A stretch of 64,000 bases of DNA from Nostoc sp. 'Peltigera membranacea cyanobiont' 210A (lineage in GTDB: Bacteria; Cyanobacteriota; Cyanobacteriia; Cyanobacteriales; Nostocaceae). A program made the position numbers and the translations under genes. Below the pieces are notes generated by a model, which did not search any database, was not told the origin of the DNA, and worked only from the letters and a program-made list of their open reading frames with translations. The stretch spans positions 1 to 64,000 of the forward strand of contig NZ_NOLJ01000017.1 of assembly GCF_002246015.1 (NCBI RefSeq), read 5' to 3'. Shown one piece after another: positions 26,090-35,974 of this stretch (position 1 is its first letter; each line of letters opens with the position of its first letter).

Positions 26090-29000
26090 ATGCCCACACC
26101 CCTAGAGTCATCAGTTGTCAGGATTTACTCAAAATATGACAAGGTTGTTGGTGCTGGCTTTTTAGTTTCCGAAAAATATATCCTGACATGCGCCCATGTG
26201 GTAGCAGATGCTCTAGGAATTGCCAGAAACACTGTTGAAATGCCTAATGCAGAAATCCACTTGGATTTTCCTTTATTAGCGGCGCAACAACTGTTCACAG
26301 CCAAGATAGTATTTTGGCGACCTGTTAATCCTAATGAGTTTGCTGAAGATATTGCGGCATTGGAATTAGAAAGCTCTCCTCCTAATACTGCTCAACCAGC
26401 ACCATTAGTAGCTTCAGAAAACTTATGGGGGCATCCTTTCCGAGTTTTGGGTTTTCCAAAGAACCAGCCCAATGGAGTTTGGGCTGCTGGTAAAATTAGA
26501 GCCGGACTTGCCAATGGTTGGGTGCAAGTCGAGGGTACAAAACAACAAGGTTACGCATTAGAGCCTGGTTTCAGTGGTGCGCCAATATGGGATGAGCAGC
26601 TACAGGGTGTAGCAGGAATGGCAGTAGCGGCGGAAATGGAGCGAGCGACAGCCAAAGCGGCGTTTATTATTCCTACTCAAGTGCTGATTACAGCATGGTT
26701 AGAGTTGAGCGAGCAAGTTCCTGTAACGACACCAGGCATTGACATTAAAAAATGCAAACAAGATTGGGGACTAGCACAAAATATTTATAGTTTCTATGGA
26801 CGTACTGAGGAAATCTCCACTTTAAAACACTGGATCATTGAAGAAGAGAAACCATGTCAATTAGTCTTGTTGCTGGGCATAGGTGGGATCGGAAAAACGA
26901 GCTTATCATTGAAGCTAGCACGAGATATTCAAGATGAGTTTGAATATGTCTTTTGGCGTTCATTATTGAATGCTCCATTAAGTTCAGATATCTTTTCAGA
27001 TTTAATCAATTTTATATCCGATCAGAAGAAAACTGGTTTATCAGACACTGTAGATGAACAAATAACTCAGTTGATTACTTATTTGCAGCAGCATCGTTGC
27101 TTGCTAATACTTGACAATTTAGATGCAGTCCTAGACAGCAGTAATCAATCCCGGTTTCAAGAGGGGTATGAAGGTTATGGGAAGTTTTTATCAAAAGTCG
27201 GTGAAGTTACCCATAAGAGTTGCTTGCTGTTGACTAGCCGTGAAAAACCTCCGGAAGTTGTGAAGTTGGAAAGAGGAGAAAAAGGACTAACTCGCACGTA
27301 TAGTTTAAGTGGCTTGAACTATTCAGACAGTCAGGAAATATTCATTGGCATCGGTTCCTTTGCTGGTTCAAACGAAGAATGGAAGGAAATAATTGAGTTT
27401 TATAGCGGCAATCCTTTGGCTCTAGAGCTTGCTGCCAAGCATATTACCGAAGTATATTCGGGCGACATTTCTGATTTTTTGAAACAAGGAAAACAGGTAT
27501 TTGGTGAAGTAAATGATTTATTAGATTGGCATTTTCAACGTTTATCAGACAAAGAGCAAGAGATAATGTACTGGTTAGCAATCAACCGTGAGCCAGTTTC
27601 ACTTTCAGAGCTAATAGAAGATATTTTTGCATCCAAAAGCGTCAAAGATGAAATTCCTTCAATTCTACAAGTCTTACAGCGAAGATTTCCTCTCGTGAAA
27701 AGTCAAAAGCATTTTTCATTGCAGCCTGTGCTTATTGAGTATTTAAGCGCTCGCTTAGTTAAATGTGTATATAAAGAGATTAATGAAGAAGAAACAATAT
27801 TACTATTAAATAGGCATGCACTCATTAAAGCATCTACAAAAGATTATGTCAGGGAAGCTCAAATTCGCTTTATTATTAAGCCTATTGTCGAGGAATTTTT
27901 TTATAATGATGATAAAAAATTTGAAGATCAGCTATTTAAATTAGTATCAAAATTGAAAAGGGAAGAACTGCCTCAGCGAGGTTATTTGGGTGGAAATATT
28001 CTTAATTTACTTTGTCATATAGGTACTGATTTGAGCGGCCGTGATTTTTCATGCCTAAAACTTTGGCAGGTATATTTGTCAGACGCAAATTTGAAAGACG
28101 TAAACTTAGCTCATTCCGACTTATCTAAATCCTCTTTCGCAGAAACCTTTAGTAGTATCTTAGCAATAGCTTTTAGTCCAGATGGAGTATCGCTTGCCAC
28201 TACTGACCCCAACGAAATCCACTTGTGGAGAATTTCTGACGGTCAAAACTTAATGACCTATAAAGGACATGTAGGCTGGATCTGGAGTGTCGCTTTCAGT
28301 TCAGATGGAAAGATTTTAGCTAGTGGAGGTGAGGATTGTACAATAAAGCTATGGGATGTCAATAATGGTCAACTCCTCAGAACGTTACAAGAGCACAAAG
28401 ATTTCGTTCGCTTTCTTACCTTCAGTCCAGATGAAAAGATTTTAGCAAGCAGTAGCGACGATCTGACAATAAAGTTATGGAATACTAACACTGGTGAATG
28501 TTTGAACACAATTCAAGCCCATGCTGATTGGATTTGGTGTGTCGTGTTCAGCCCAGATGGTCAAACTCTTGCTACTGGCAGTGATGATCAAATGGTAAAG
28601 CTGTGGGATGTTAAAACTGGTCGTTGCATAATAACTCTTCAAGAACACAGTGATTTTGTACGGTCAGTAGCATTTAGTCCTGATGGGTCTAAGCTTATTA
28701 GTGGTAGTGGAGATAAAACAATTAGATTATGGGACATTAAAACTGGTGAATGTTTAAAAGTATTTGAGGGGCACAGTGGCTCTGTCTGGCGTGTTGCCTT
28801 TAGCCCGGATGGTCAAATTATTGCTAGTGGAAGTGATGATAAAACAGTGAAGTTATGGGATATTAACACTGGAGATTGCACCAAAACACTACAAGGATAC
28901 AAAGGGAGAGTTGGTTCTGTTGCCTTTAGTCCCCCCGATGGTCAAACTCTTGCTACTGGCAGTGATGACCAAACGGTAAAACTTTGGGATGTTAAGACTG

Positions 29001-30013
29001 GTCAATGCTGGAAAACGCTAAAGGGATCTACTCATTGGATATATTCAGTTGCATGTAGCTCCAATGCTGGTATGTTAGCTAGTAGTGGAGAAGATAGACT
29101 TGTCAGGCTATGGAACGTTGAAACTGGTGAATGTATCAAAATCTTTACAGGGCATACAAATCGAGTTTGGTCTGTTGCATTTAGCCCTCGTAATGATGTT
29201 CTAGCTAGCAGTGGTAGTGAAGATAAAACAGTGAAGTTATGGGATATTGCAACTGAGCGTTGTCTGAAAACATTCCAGGGGCATAAGGATTGGGTTTGGT
29301 CTGTCGCGTTTAGTCCAGATGGTCAAACTCTTGCAAGTGCTAGTGACGACAAAACAGTCAAACTATGGGACGTTAATACTGGTCAATGCATCAGAACTTT
29401 TGAAGGACATACCAACTGCTTGGCTTCAGTAGACTTTAGCCCTAATGGCAAGCTCATTGCTAGTGGCGGTGGAGATCAAGTCGTGAGGCTTTGGAATATC
29501 AACGAAGGAAAGTGTTGCGGAATTTTGGAAGGACATACTAGTCTAATTTGGTCTGTTAGATTTAGCCCTAATAATCAAATGGTTGCTAGTGGTAGTCAAG
29601 ACCAAACTATAAAGCTATGGAACATTGAAACGCAACAGTGTATTAGAACATTGAAGGAGCACTCTAATTGGGTATGTGCAGTTGCATTCAGTCCAGATAA
29701 TACAACTTTTGCCAGTGGTAGTGAAGACCAGACAGTAAAAATATGGAATATTGAAACTGGTCAATGCATTAAGACTTTTGAAGGACATACTGGCCGAGTT
29801 TGGTCTGTCATATTCAGTCCAGATGCGAAGACTTTATTTAGTGGTAGTCAAGATGGAACAATTAGAGTCTGGGATATTAATCAAAGTGAATGTATAAGAA
29901 CACTAAGGGTTAGCCGACCTTATGAAAGAATGAATATAACAGGAATTACTGGCTTAACAGAGGCACAGAAAGGAACACTAAAAATTTTAGGGGCAGTAGA
30001 GGATGAAAAATGA
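26090..30013 (+). CDS. Trypsin-like protease / NB-ARC NTPase / WD40 fusion
   Basis: A 1307-aa three-part protein. Residues 1-200 are a trypsin-fold peptidase with an apparent complete triad: H36 (LTCAHVV), D87 (EDIAALEL) and S162 (PGFSGAPI). Residues 225-600 are a STAND/NB-ARC NTPase with Walker A GIGGIGKT (263-270), CLLILDNLDAVL and GNPLALELAAKH. A short pentapeptide-like linker (LSGRDFSCLKLWQVYLSDAN) follows. The C-terminus has 14 WD40 repeats, enough for two seven-bladed propellers. Such proteins are expected to sense a ligand with the propellers, oligomerise through NTP and switch on the protease. It is partnered with the Trypco1 gene. The role in immunity or regulated death is inference. 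Confidence 0.88.
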   Translation: MPTPLESSVVRIYSKYDKVVGAGFLVSEKYILTCAHVVADALGIARNTVEMPNAEIHLDFPLLAAQQLFTAKIVFWRPVNPNEFAEDIAALELESSPPNTAQPAPLVASENLWGHPFRVLGFPKNQPNGVWAAGKIRAGLANGWVQVEGTKQQGYALEPGFSGAPIWDEQLQGVAGMAVAAEMERATAKAAFIIPTQVLITAWLELSEQVPVTTPGIDIKKCKQDWGLAQNIYSFYGRTEEISTLKHWIIEEEKPCQLVLLLGIGGIGKTSLSLKLARDIQDEFEYVFWRSLLNAPLSSDIFSDLINFISDQKKTGLSDTVDEQITQLITYLQQHRCLLILDNLDAVLDSSNQSRFQEGYEGYGKFLSKVGEVTHKSCLLLTSREKPPEVVKLERGEKGLTRTYSLSGLNYSDSQEIFIGIGSFAGSNEEWKEIIEFYSGNPLALELAAKHITEVYSGDISDFLKQGKQVFGEVNDLLDWHFQRLSDKEQEIMYWLAINREPVSLSELIEDIFASKSVKDEIPSILQVLQRRFPLVKSQKHFSLQPVLIEYLSARLVKCVYKEINEEETILLLNRHALIKASTKDYVREAQIRFIIKPIVEEFFYNDDKKFEDQLFKLVSKLKREELPQRGYLGGNILNLLCHIGTDLSGRDFSCLKLWQVYLSDANLKDVNLAHSDLSKSSFAETFSSILAIAFSPDGVSLATTDPNEIHLWRISDGQNLMTYKGHVGWIWSVAFSSDGKILASGGEDCTIKLWDVNNGQLLRTLQEHKDFVRFLTFSPDEKILASSSDDLTIKLWNTNTGECLNTIQAHADWIWCVVFSPDGQTLATGSDDQMVKLWDVKTGRCIITLQEHSDFVRSVAFSPDGSKLISGSGDKTIRLWDIKTGECLKVFEGHSGSVWRVAFSPDGQIIASGSDDKTVKLWDINTGDCTKTLQGYKGRVGSVAFSPPDGQTLATGSDDQTVKLWDVKTGQCWKTLKGSTHWIYSVACSSNAGMLASSGEDRLVRLWNVETGECIKIFTGHTNRVWSVAFSPRNDVLASSGSEDKTVKLWDIATERCLKTFQGHKDWVWSVAFSPDGQTLASASDDKTVKLWDVNTGQCIRTFEGHTNCLASVDFSPNGKLIASGGGDQVVRLWNINEGKCCGILEGHTSLIWSVRFSPNNQMVASGSQDQTIKLWNIETQQCIRTLKEHSNWVCAVAFSPDNTTFASGSEDQTVKIWNIETGQCIKTFEGHTGRVWSVIFSPDAKTLFSGSQDGTIRVWDINQSECIRTLRVSRPYERMNITGITGLTEAQKGTLKILGAVEDEK

Positions 30014-30325
30014 GTAAGTCATCAATTTTGGGAAGAGCTAAGATACTGTTGGCAAATACAATACACATTTGTATTTTTACGTATTACGCAAGGCTCAAAC
30101 CTTCAATCTGTGGTTAAGGATGCTTGCAGGCGATTTATTCTCTCGCGTCGAGACTTGTAAACTCTAATATATAACAGTTACATGAATTGTAATAGCAAAT
30201 CTCAGGAACATCGTCATCAGTTTTCGTGTTGGGTGTAGGAACCCCGACTTCTCTAATAAATCAGGGTTCTCGCTATTCACGAATGATTAATCGGAATTTT
30301 GTGTCGAGATTCCCATACACCATTG
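30014..30325. other. Convergent intergenic region with a hairpin
   Basis: No gene seen. A hairpin (GAACCCCGA at 30239-30247 with TCAGGGTTC at 30261-30269) resembles the AACCCC...GGGGTT repeats common between Nostoc genes. It could serve as terminator or simply be a dispersed repeat. It lies about 60 bp past the end of the leftward helicase gene's 3' side and 225 bp past the rightward gene. Confidence 0.5.
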
Positions 30326-31774
30326 TCACCGGATAACTAATATCCGTTGTCTAGCCCGTGAGCTAGAAACATAGTACAAACGATTAAACTCTCTAATCTT
30401 TGCCAGGACTGCCTTACTGTCATCTCCTCGTTCTGGATAAAGTCGCTTACTCAAATCTTTACCATCAATACCCGCTTCTAAGAAAGTGCTACCTTGGCTA
30501 TTGTGAACAGTTAATGCAAAGCAGTTTCTGATGTTGGCAAACTGCTCTGAATGTTTGTAGTACTGCTTCCACAGAAAGGGATTACGCTTGGCACTTCTGA
30601 GTAAGCGTTTGGTTTCTTGGTCAAATTGTTTTTGCTCATCTTCATGCAGAACATAGATTTGACGCACAATCCCTTCATCTGTCTCTACCTTTAACCTCCA
30701 AGTATCATAGTTGTTGTAACGATCCCCAAAGACATCTAAAACAGTAAACTCTGTAGATGTAGAAAGAATCGTAGTTTTACCATCAGGAGCCATCACAGGA
30801 TCTCTGGTGATTAATCTCTCTCCAGGAATAAAGCGATTGATATTTTCACCATATAAATGTGTGCGAATCTGCTGATTGTAAAAGTCAACTTGAGTATTAG
30901 TCCAGGATAAAATTCGGAAACAATCTGGGTTTTGAGCAAATTCTCTCTTCATCTTTTTGCAGGCATAATGCAGCAAAGTTTGACGTTTAACCATCAGCGC
31001 CCCATTACTTTTATCAGGCAGATATTTGGCATAAGGCTCAAAAGGAAACTTGCTCTTGGTGACTGCATAGCGAGAAGCAGTGACAAACTCTAATAAGGGA
31101 CTACCAGTTCCTTGACGCACAACTTGAGTCAATACTGCTTTATCTGGCACTTGAAAACTAGGGGATTTTCCTTCATTAACTGGATTTAACTGTGCTGGAT
31201 CGCCCATGAGAATAATTTTGATTTTTGTCCAGGTGGATGATTGGTTAGCAACATCCTCAATCCAGCGCCAGAGTTGTTTGCCAATCATGGAACATTCATC
31301 AATAAAGACAACATCAAATAGATTGATGTAAGAAGGCCCTGTTTGGTCAAGTACTTTCTCTTTACCTCTAGTTACCATACCCAGTCCTAACAACTGGTGA
31401 ATGGTAAAGAATTCTACCCCAGTTACGCCATTTTCTGCCGCCATACGTTGCAGCACACCTACAGCTTTATTAGTGGGTGCAGTCAGTACAACTCGCTTAC
31501 CCGTAGCGACAAGAACTTTAACTAGTTGGAAAACAATAGTTGACTTGCCAGTTCCAGCATAGCCAACCAGCAGAAATAAAGCAGCCATCACGGTTGGCTG
31601 TATAAATGTCCACATTGCATCTAAAGCTTTTTGCTGCTGCTGGGTGAGTTGAAATGGAAAAGAACCTGTTGCAGCGAAAGTAGGAAGTGTTTGGATCATC
31701 ATCGCTTCGCTAATTCTATTAATTGATCCACTCAATGCAGCGATAGCTGTTGGTTTTACTTCTCCGAAAAACAA
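30326..31774 (-). CDS. SF1B (RecD2/Dda-like) DNA helicase
   Basis: A 482-aa helicase. LTQQQQKALDAMW opens the core, then Walker A VGYAGTGKSTIV, TAPTNKAV, DEcsM box VVFIDECSMIG, ILMGDPAQLNPVNEG (motif III), the SH3-like insertion with ERLITRDPVMAPDGK, and the C-terminal FALTVHNSQGSTF and LYYVSSSRARQRILVI. This is the compact RecD2/Dda group that moves 5' to 3' and works at forks and stalled complexes. The annotated start is TTG 31774; an ATG pair at 31702/31699 is a plausible alternative. A role in plasmid replication or recombination fits the nearby clamp genes. Confidence 0.85.
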   Translation of the reverse strand: MFFGEVKPTAIAALSGSINRISEAMMIQTLPTFAATGSFPFQLTQQQQKALDAMWTFIQPTVMAALFLLVGYAGTGKSTIVFQLVKVLVATGKRVVLTAPTNKAVGVLQRMAAENGVTGVEFFTIHQLLGLGMVTRGKEKVLDQTGPSYINLFDVVFIDECSMIGKQLWRWIEDVANQSSTWTKIKIILMGDPAQLNPVNEGKSPSFQVPDKAVLTQVVRQGTGSPLLEFVTASRYAVTKSKFPFEPYAKYLPDKSNGALMVKRQTLLHYACKKMKREFAQNPDCFRILSWTNTQVDFYNQQIRTHLYGENINRFIPGERLITRDPVMAPDGKTTILSTSTEFTVLDVFGDRYNNYDTWRLKVETDEGIVRQIYVLHEDEQKQFDQETKRLLRSAKRNPFLWKQYYKHSEQFANIRNCFALTVHNSQGSTFLEAGIDGKDLSKRLYPERGDDSKAVLAKIREFNRLYYVSSSRARQRILVIR

Positions 31775-32098
31775 TACTCCTTCTGGTTTGAGGAATATAT
31801 GTTTCTATATCCATTCGGTATCATCAGCAATCAATATATTAAAAGTTTTTTAACATTCAGATGATTTAGTTAAATCTGGAGTTGCACATATATATTTTTC
31901 GATGAAGGTAAATATCCCCATCTTAAAATTATGGCTACTCGGAAATCCTACTTTAATTCTTGTCATTACAAATTTTCGCGCTTATCACCATACATTAGAC
32001 CTAGTAAATCTTACTACGCATTAATACGTGTTTTAATATACCGAAAACTCTAATATACTGAAAATAGTTTTTAGCGTAGGCGTGGCCCGCCGTAGACA
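31775..32098. other. Divergent intergenic region
   Basis: AT-rich DNA between the helicase and the histidine kinase. No gene seen. At 32071-32100 lies a dispersed repeat (AGCGTAGGCGTGGCCCGCCG, then TAGACATTGCT), a Nostocales type that recurs near 48730. It sits immediately upstream of the kinase and extends its frame artificially. Confidence 0.5.
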
Positions 32099-32146
32099 TT
32101 GCTCGTTTTTTATCCGGCCTCACTTTGGAGCGTTGCTCCCATCTCT

Positions 32147-34846
32147 ATGTTATTTATCAAACAAAAATACCTGCCCTACGGGATTGGATTTTTCAGTGTG
32201 GGAGTAACCTTGCTAGTAAAGCTGGGACTAGAGCATCTAACCGGAATTACAAGTTCTTTCAGCTTGTGGCTAATTGCGATCGCTATAAGTACTTGGTACG
32301 GTAGTATCATTTCAGGATTGACATCAGTGTTTTTGGCTGCTTTAGCTAGTCATTACTTTTTTACAAACCCATCTTCTACTCTCGATAGTCTGGAATTTGT
32401 ATTATTTGTTATCGAGGGTCTATTAATCAGTGCGCTAACTGCTAACTTCCAGTCAAGTAAACAGCAGTCTGATACTGATAAAACAGAAGCCCAAATCAAT
32501 CTAAAAGATTTATTACAGAGTCAGCGTTCACTTCGTCAAGGTGAAGAACTATACCGAACATTAACCCAAAATCTACCCAATGGAGTAGTTTTTCTCTTTG
32601 ATCGAGATATGCGCTTTATGGGTGCTGAGGGTACAGAACTGCAAATCTTTGGTTTACCAAAAGAAGAGTTCCAAGGTAAAACGCTGCACGAAACTGTTCT
32701 CCCTGAAACTTACGAACTGATAGAACCAGCTTACCGTAGTACCTTACAGGGTACTCCAATGTGTATTGAAATCCCTTATAACAATCAAGTTTATCTAGTA
32801 CAAACTTTTCCAGTCAAAGATGAAAATAGCAAAATTCTGACTGGCTTGGCAATCTTCCAAAACGTCACGAACCGCAAACAAGCAGAAGCAAAAATTATCA
32901 AGTTAAACCAAGCTTTAAATCGACGAGTTAAAGAACTACAAACTTTATTAGAGGTGATTCCAACTGGCATTGGCATTGCAGAAGATCCAGAATGCCGAAC
33001 TATTCGAGCTAATCCGGCTCTTGCCAAACTACTTGGCATACCTATTGACGCAAATGCCTCTCTCAGCGCTCCTAATGATGAACGTCCAACTAACTTTAAA
33101 GTTTACCAGTCAGGCAGAGAACTAGCTCCAGAAGAACTAGCTATGCAATATGCTACCACTCATGGTGTGGAAATACTGGATTCTGAGATTGAGGTGGTTC
33201 GTAATGATGGTGTGAGAATTAATCTGTCGCAGTATGCTGCCCCTTTATTTGATGAAGATGGAAAAGTGCGGGGGTGTGTAAGTGTATTTCTAGATATTAC
33301 CCAGCGCAACCAGGCAGAAAGAAAATTGCAAGCTGCTAGAGATCAGTTGCAGACTGTATTGGAGGCTGTACCTGGAATTGTATCTTGGGTCAGTTCCGAT
33401 TTGTGCTATCTAGGTGTCAATAAGCACTTAGCTGATAGTTTTAATTTGTCTCCCGAAGCTTTTGTTGGTCAGGATATTGGTTTCTTAGCTAACGGTAATG
33501 GGTTTCGTGAGTTCGTGCAAAATTTCTTTGCTGGAGATGAATCTGAAGCATTATATGAGTTGAAATCCATAAGCGCAGATCGTAGTTATTTAATTGTGGC
33601 TCAAAAATATGACCAGAACAGAGCCGCATTTTTAATCGGTATTGATATCACCGAACAAAAGCGTGTAGAAGAAGAACTGAGACAAAAGACTGAGGAACTG
33701 GCAGAAATAAATCGAGTAAAGGATGAATTCGTCGCTGTCTTGTCTCATGAGTTGCGTACTCCCATGCATAATCTCCACGGCTGGGCGCAACTATTGCTAA
33801 CTGAATCTGAGATGGATGAAGCACTAAAAGTTGAGGGACTGGAAACGATTGAGCGGAATGCCCGTCTGCAAGTTCGCTTAATTGACGATTTGCTGGATCT
33901 GGCTAGGATGCAGAAGGGCGAGATGAATTTGGAAATCGAACCTGTTGATCTAGCAAGTGTAATTCGGTCAGCAGCAGATACTATTCGATTGTCAGCCCAA
34001 ACAAAGGGCATTCAAATTCAGTTACATCTTGATACTAGTGTGTCCAACGTTTTAGGTGATGCCATTCGTTTACAACAAGTGGTTTGGAATTTGCTTTCAA
34101 ATGCAATCAAGTTTAGTTCCAAGAATCAAAGTGTAGAGGTCAGGTTGGAACAAGTTGAGTCTCAAGCTCAGATTACTGTTATCGATCAAGGGAGGGGCAT
34201 AGAAGCAGAATTTATACCATTCGTCTTTGAACGGTTTAGTCAGCGTGACGCTTCAACTACTCGTTCTGCTGGTGGATTAGGGCTAGGACTTGCGATCGCT
34301 CTCACAATTGTAGAACTCCACAATGGCAATATTACAGCAGCCAGTGCGGGATTCGGCAAGGGTTCGACATTTACGGTGAGACTACCTATCGTAACAATGA
34401 CAACGCAGTTGAGTAATGAGGAACTAGTAGTAGGAGAATTGCTGCATGGTAATCAGAAAATTACCCAATTGCAGAACTTGTGCATTCTGGTTGTGGATGA
34501 CGATGCAGATGCTCGGATGTTAATGCAGACTGTTCTCCAAAGCGTCGGGGCAGATGTATCAGTGGCAGCATCAGTAAAAGAAGCATTGGCACTTTTAGAA
34601 CAGCAATCGCCCGCTCTACTGATTAGTGATATCAGTATGCCAGATGAGGATGGCTTTACCTTGATTCGTCAGGTTCGCTCCCGCACTATGGAGAAAGGGG
34701 GACAAATTCCAGCGATCGCTCTCACTGCTTTTGCTGAAGCCAAAAATGAGCAACGTATTTTAAAAGCAGGGTTTCAACTTTTTATTACCAAGCCAATTGA
34801 TCGAACGGAACTCGTGGACAAGATTATTGAGGTGTTAAAAACTTGA
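32147..34846 (+). CDS. Hybrid sensor histidine kinase with PAS domains and C-terminal receiver
   Basis: About 899 aa from ATG 32147; the open frame extends back to a TTG at 32099, but that part is encoded by a dispersed repeat. Order: a membrane region of about four helices resembling DUF4118 (SFSLWLIAIAISTWYGSIIS), three PAS domains (about 145-265, 280-405, 410-515), HisKA (EFVAVLSHELRTPMHNLHGW), HATPase (VVWNLLSNAIKFSS ... GLGLGLAIALTI) and a receiver (LVVDDDADARM ... ISDISMPDEDGF ... FITKPID). It would sense a signal at the membrane and phosphorylate its own receiver. It stands alone, so the target is unknown. Confidence 0.88.
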   Translation: MLFIKQKYLPYGIGFFSVGVTLLVKLGLEHLTGITSSFSLWLIAIAISTWYGSIISGLTSVFLAALASHYFFTNPSSTLDSLEFVLFVIEGLLISALTANFQSSKQQSDTDKTEAQINLKDLLQSQRSLRQGEELYRTLTQNLPNGVVFLFDRDMRFMGAEGTELQIFGLPKEEFQGKTLHETVLPETYELIEPAYRSTLQGTPMCIEIPYNNQVYLVQTFPVKDENSKILTGLAIFQNVTNRKQAEAKIIKLNQALNRRVKELQTLLEVIPTGIGIAEDPECRTIRANPALAKLLGIPIDANASLSAPNDERPTNFKVYQSGRELAPEELAMQYATTHGVEILDSEIEVVRNDGVRINLSQYAAPLFDEDGKVRGCVSVFLDITQRNQAERKLQAARDQLQTVLEAVPGIVSWVSSDLCYLGVNKHLADSFNLSPEAFVGQDIGFLANGNGFREFVQNFFAGDESEALYELKSISADRSYLIVAQKYDQNRAAFLIGIDITEQKRVEEELRQKTEELAEINRVKDEFVAVLSHELRTPMHNLHGWAQLLLTESEMDEALKVEGLETIERNARLQVRLIDDLLDLARMQKGEMNLEIEPVDLASVIRSAADTIRLSAQTKGIQIQLHLDTSVSNVLGDAIRLQQVVWNLLSNAIKFSSKNQSVEVRLEQVESQAQITVIDQGRGIEAEFIPFVFERFSQRDASTTRSAGGLGLGLAIALTIVELHNGNITAASAGFGKGSTFTVRLPIVTMTTQLSNEELVVGELLHGNQKITQLQNLCILVVDDDADARMLMQTVLQSVGADVSVAASVKEALALLEQQSPALLISDISMPDEDGFTLIRQVRSRTMEKGGQIPAIALTAFAEAKNEQRILKAGFQLFITKPIDRTELVDKIIEVLKT

Positions 34847-34887
34847 TCAAATGTCAATTCCTTTCTATTTTAACCAGTGCATCACCT

Positions 34888-35703
34888 CTAGCGTTGCTGT
34901 CCTAGTCTGAGTAGGCGGTCATTTAAGGCGATTCTTCCTAATTCAGAAATAACCTCAACTGGAACACCAACAGATGTAGCTGCTTCTGGGATTGTTACTC
35001 TGCTATTTCGCAACAGGGATAAAACTTGCTGCACTTTAGGAACAACTGGATCGCTTTTGTTGGTGTAACCCCGATTAATAGCAATTCTCAGCCCGGTTTC
35101 AATATCATCTACTCTCGCTCTGCGATTTTTATCTATTAATAGTGTCTGTTGTCCAGCGATTGCGCTACTTTCAGAAGCTGTTCGGCGTCTACGTGCAGTA
35201 CCGAAGCCTATCGGAGACGCTGCGCGTAGCTTGCTTCCCTGTAGGGGTACGACGACCGCATTTGCAATCTGAATACCAACATACCCAGTGTTTCTACGTA
35301 CTGTAACGATATCGAAGTTGTAGAGTCGTTTTTGTCCCGTTTTGTCTACAGTTTGGACAAGTAAGTTAGTAATGGCAGTAGTGGTAGCCCCTGGAAACTT
35401 TAACGGTTGGATTGCCCTCAGAAAGATGGTTGTAGCGCGTCCGCTTTTTAAATCTGTATCTGTGGTGTAGACCAGTCGCGAAGGGTCTGCTACCAAAATG
35501 TAGGCGATCGCCTCGTCGGTTTGAGTGAAGCTAATAGGTGTAGCACGTCCTGGAGTAATTTGAACCTGAATTCTATTGCTTGTAGCCATATCCCGTTCAA
35601 TCAAGCGATATGCAGGAGTTTGTGCTTGTGCATATACAACAGGTATCGTGACCCCAAACAGTATTGTGGTGCTAGTAATAACAAGAGTGGCAAATAGTTT
35701 CAT
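34888..35703 (-). CDS. Periplasmic VirB9/TraK-like conjugation protein
   Basis: A 271-aa secreted protein: signal peptide (LFATLVITSTTILFGVTIPV, cleavage near VYAQA), then a beta-rich domain IQVQITPGRATPISFTQTDE with VLVADPSRLV-like strands, similar in layout to TraK/VirB9 N-terminal domains that ring the outer-membrane core. It ends the secretion operon, downstream of virB10, where a VirB9-like subunit is expected. Residues about 152-167 are encoded by a dispersed repeat inserted in frame (LQGSKLRAASPIGFGTA). The assignment rests on context plus weak fold likeness. Confidence 0.55.
   Translation of the reverse strand: MKLFATLVITSTTILFGVTIPVVYAQAQTPAYRLIERDMATSNRIQVQITPGRATPISFTQTDEAIAYILVADPSRLVYTTDTDLKSGRATTIFLRAIQPLKFPGATTTAITNLLVQTVDKTGQKRLYNFDIVTVRRNTGYVGIQIANAVVVPLQGSKLRAASPIGFGTARRRRTASESSAIAGQQTLLIDKNRRARVDDIETGLRIAINRGYTNKSDPVVPKVQQVLSLLRNSRVTIPEAATSVGVPVEVISELGRIALNDRLLRLGQQR
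35204..35250. repeat. Dispersed repeat inserted in frame in the VirB9/TraK-like gene
   Basis: The stretch CGGAGACGCTGCGCGTAGCT followed by TGCTTCCC belongs to a Nostocales repeat family usually found between genes. Here it lies within the coding region without breaking the frame. It encodes an arginine/glycine-rich linker between the two halves of the protein. Confidence 0.6.
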
Positions 35704-35974
35704 ACCAATTTTTAATTTTGGACTAGAAGTTTTGACTTATAGGCTGTTCCAGTAATCTCAAATATTAAGTTGTAGAACGTTCAGTTTGTATCTATTCAAT
35801 AGCCAGGATGCTGTATATGAATTGATTCCAATTTGTTTGAATTTTAAGCATTGGTGAATCAGGGAATGATTTCGTCCAATTTGGAAAGAATTTTCAATGG
35901 TTTCAACCGCCAATTCATCCCGCATTTATGCAACGCCGAATTTTAAATTGCTGACTACCCGCACCAAATAGGTA

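Noticed and set aside
28141-29930. CRISPR-like regular repeats
   Set aside because: The periodicity of about 126 bp comes from WD40 coding repeats, not from a CRISPR array.
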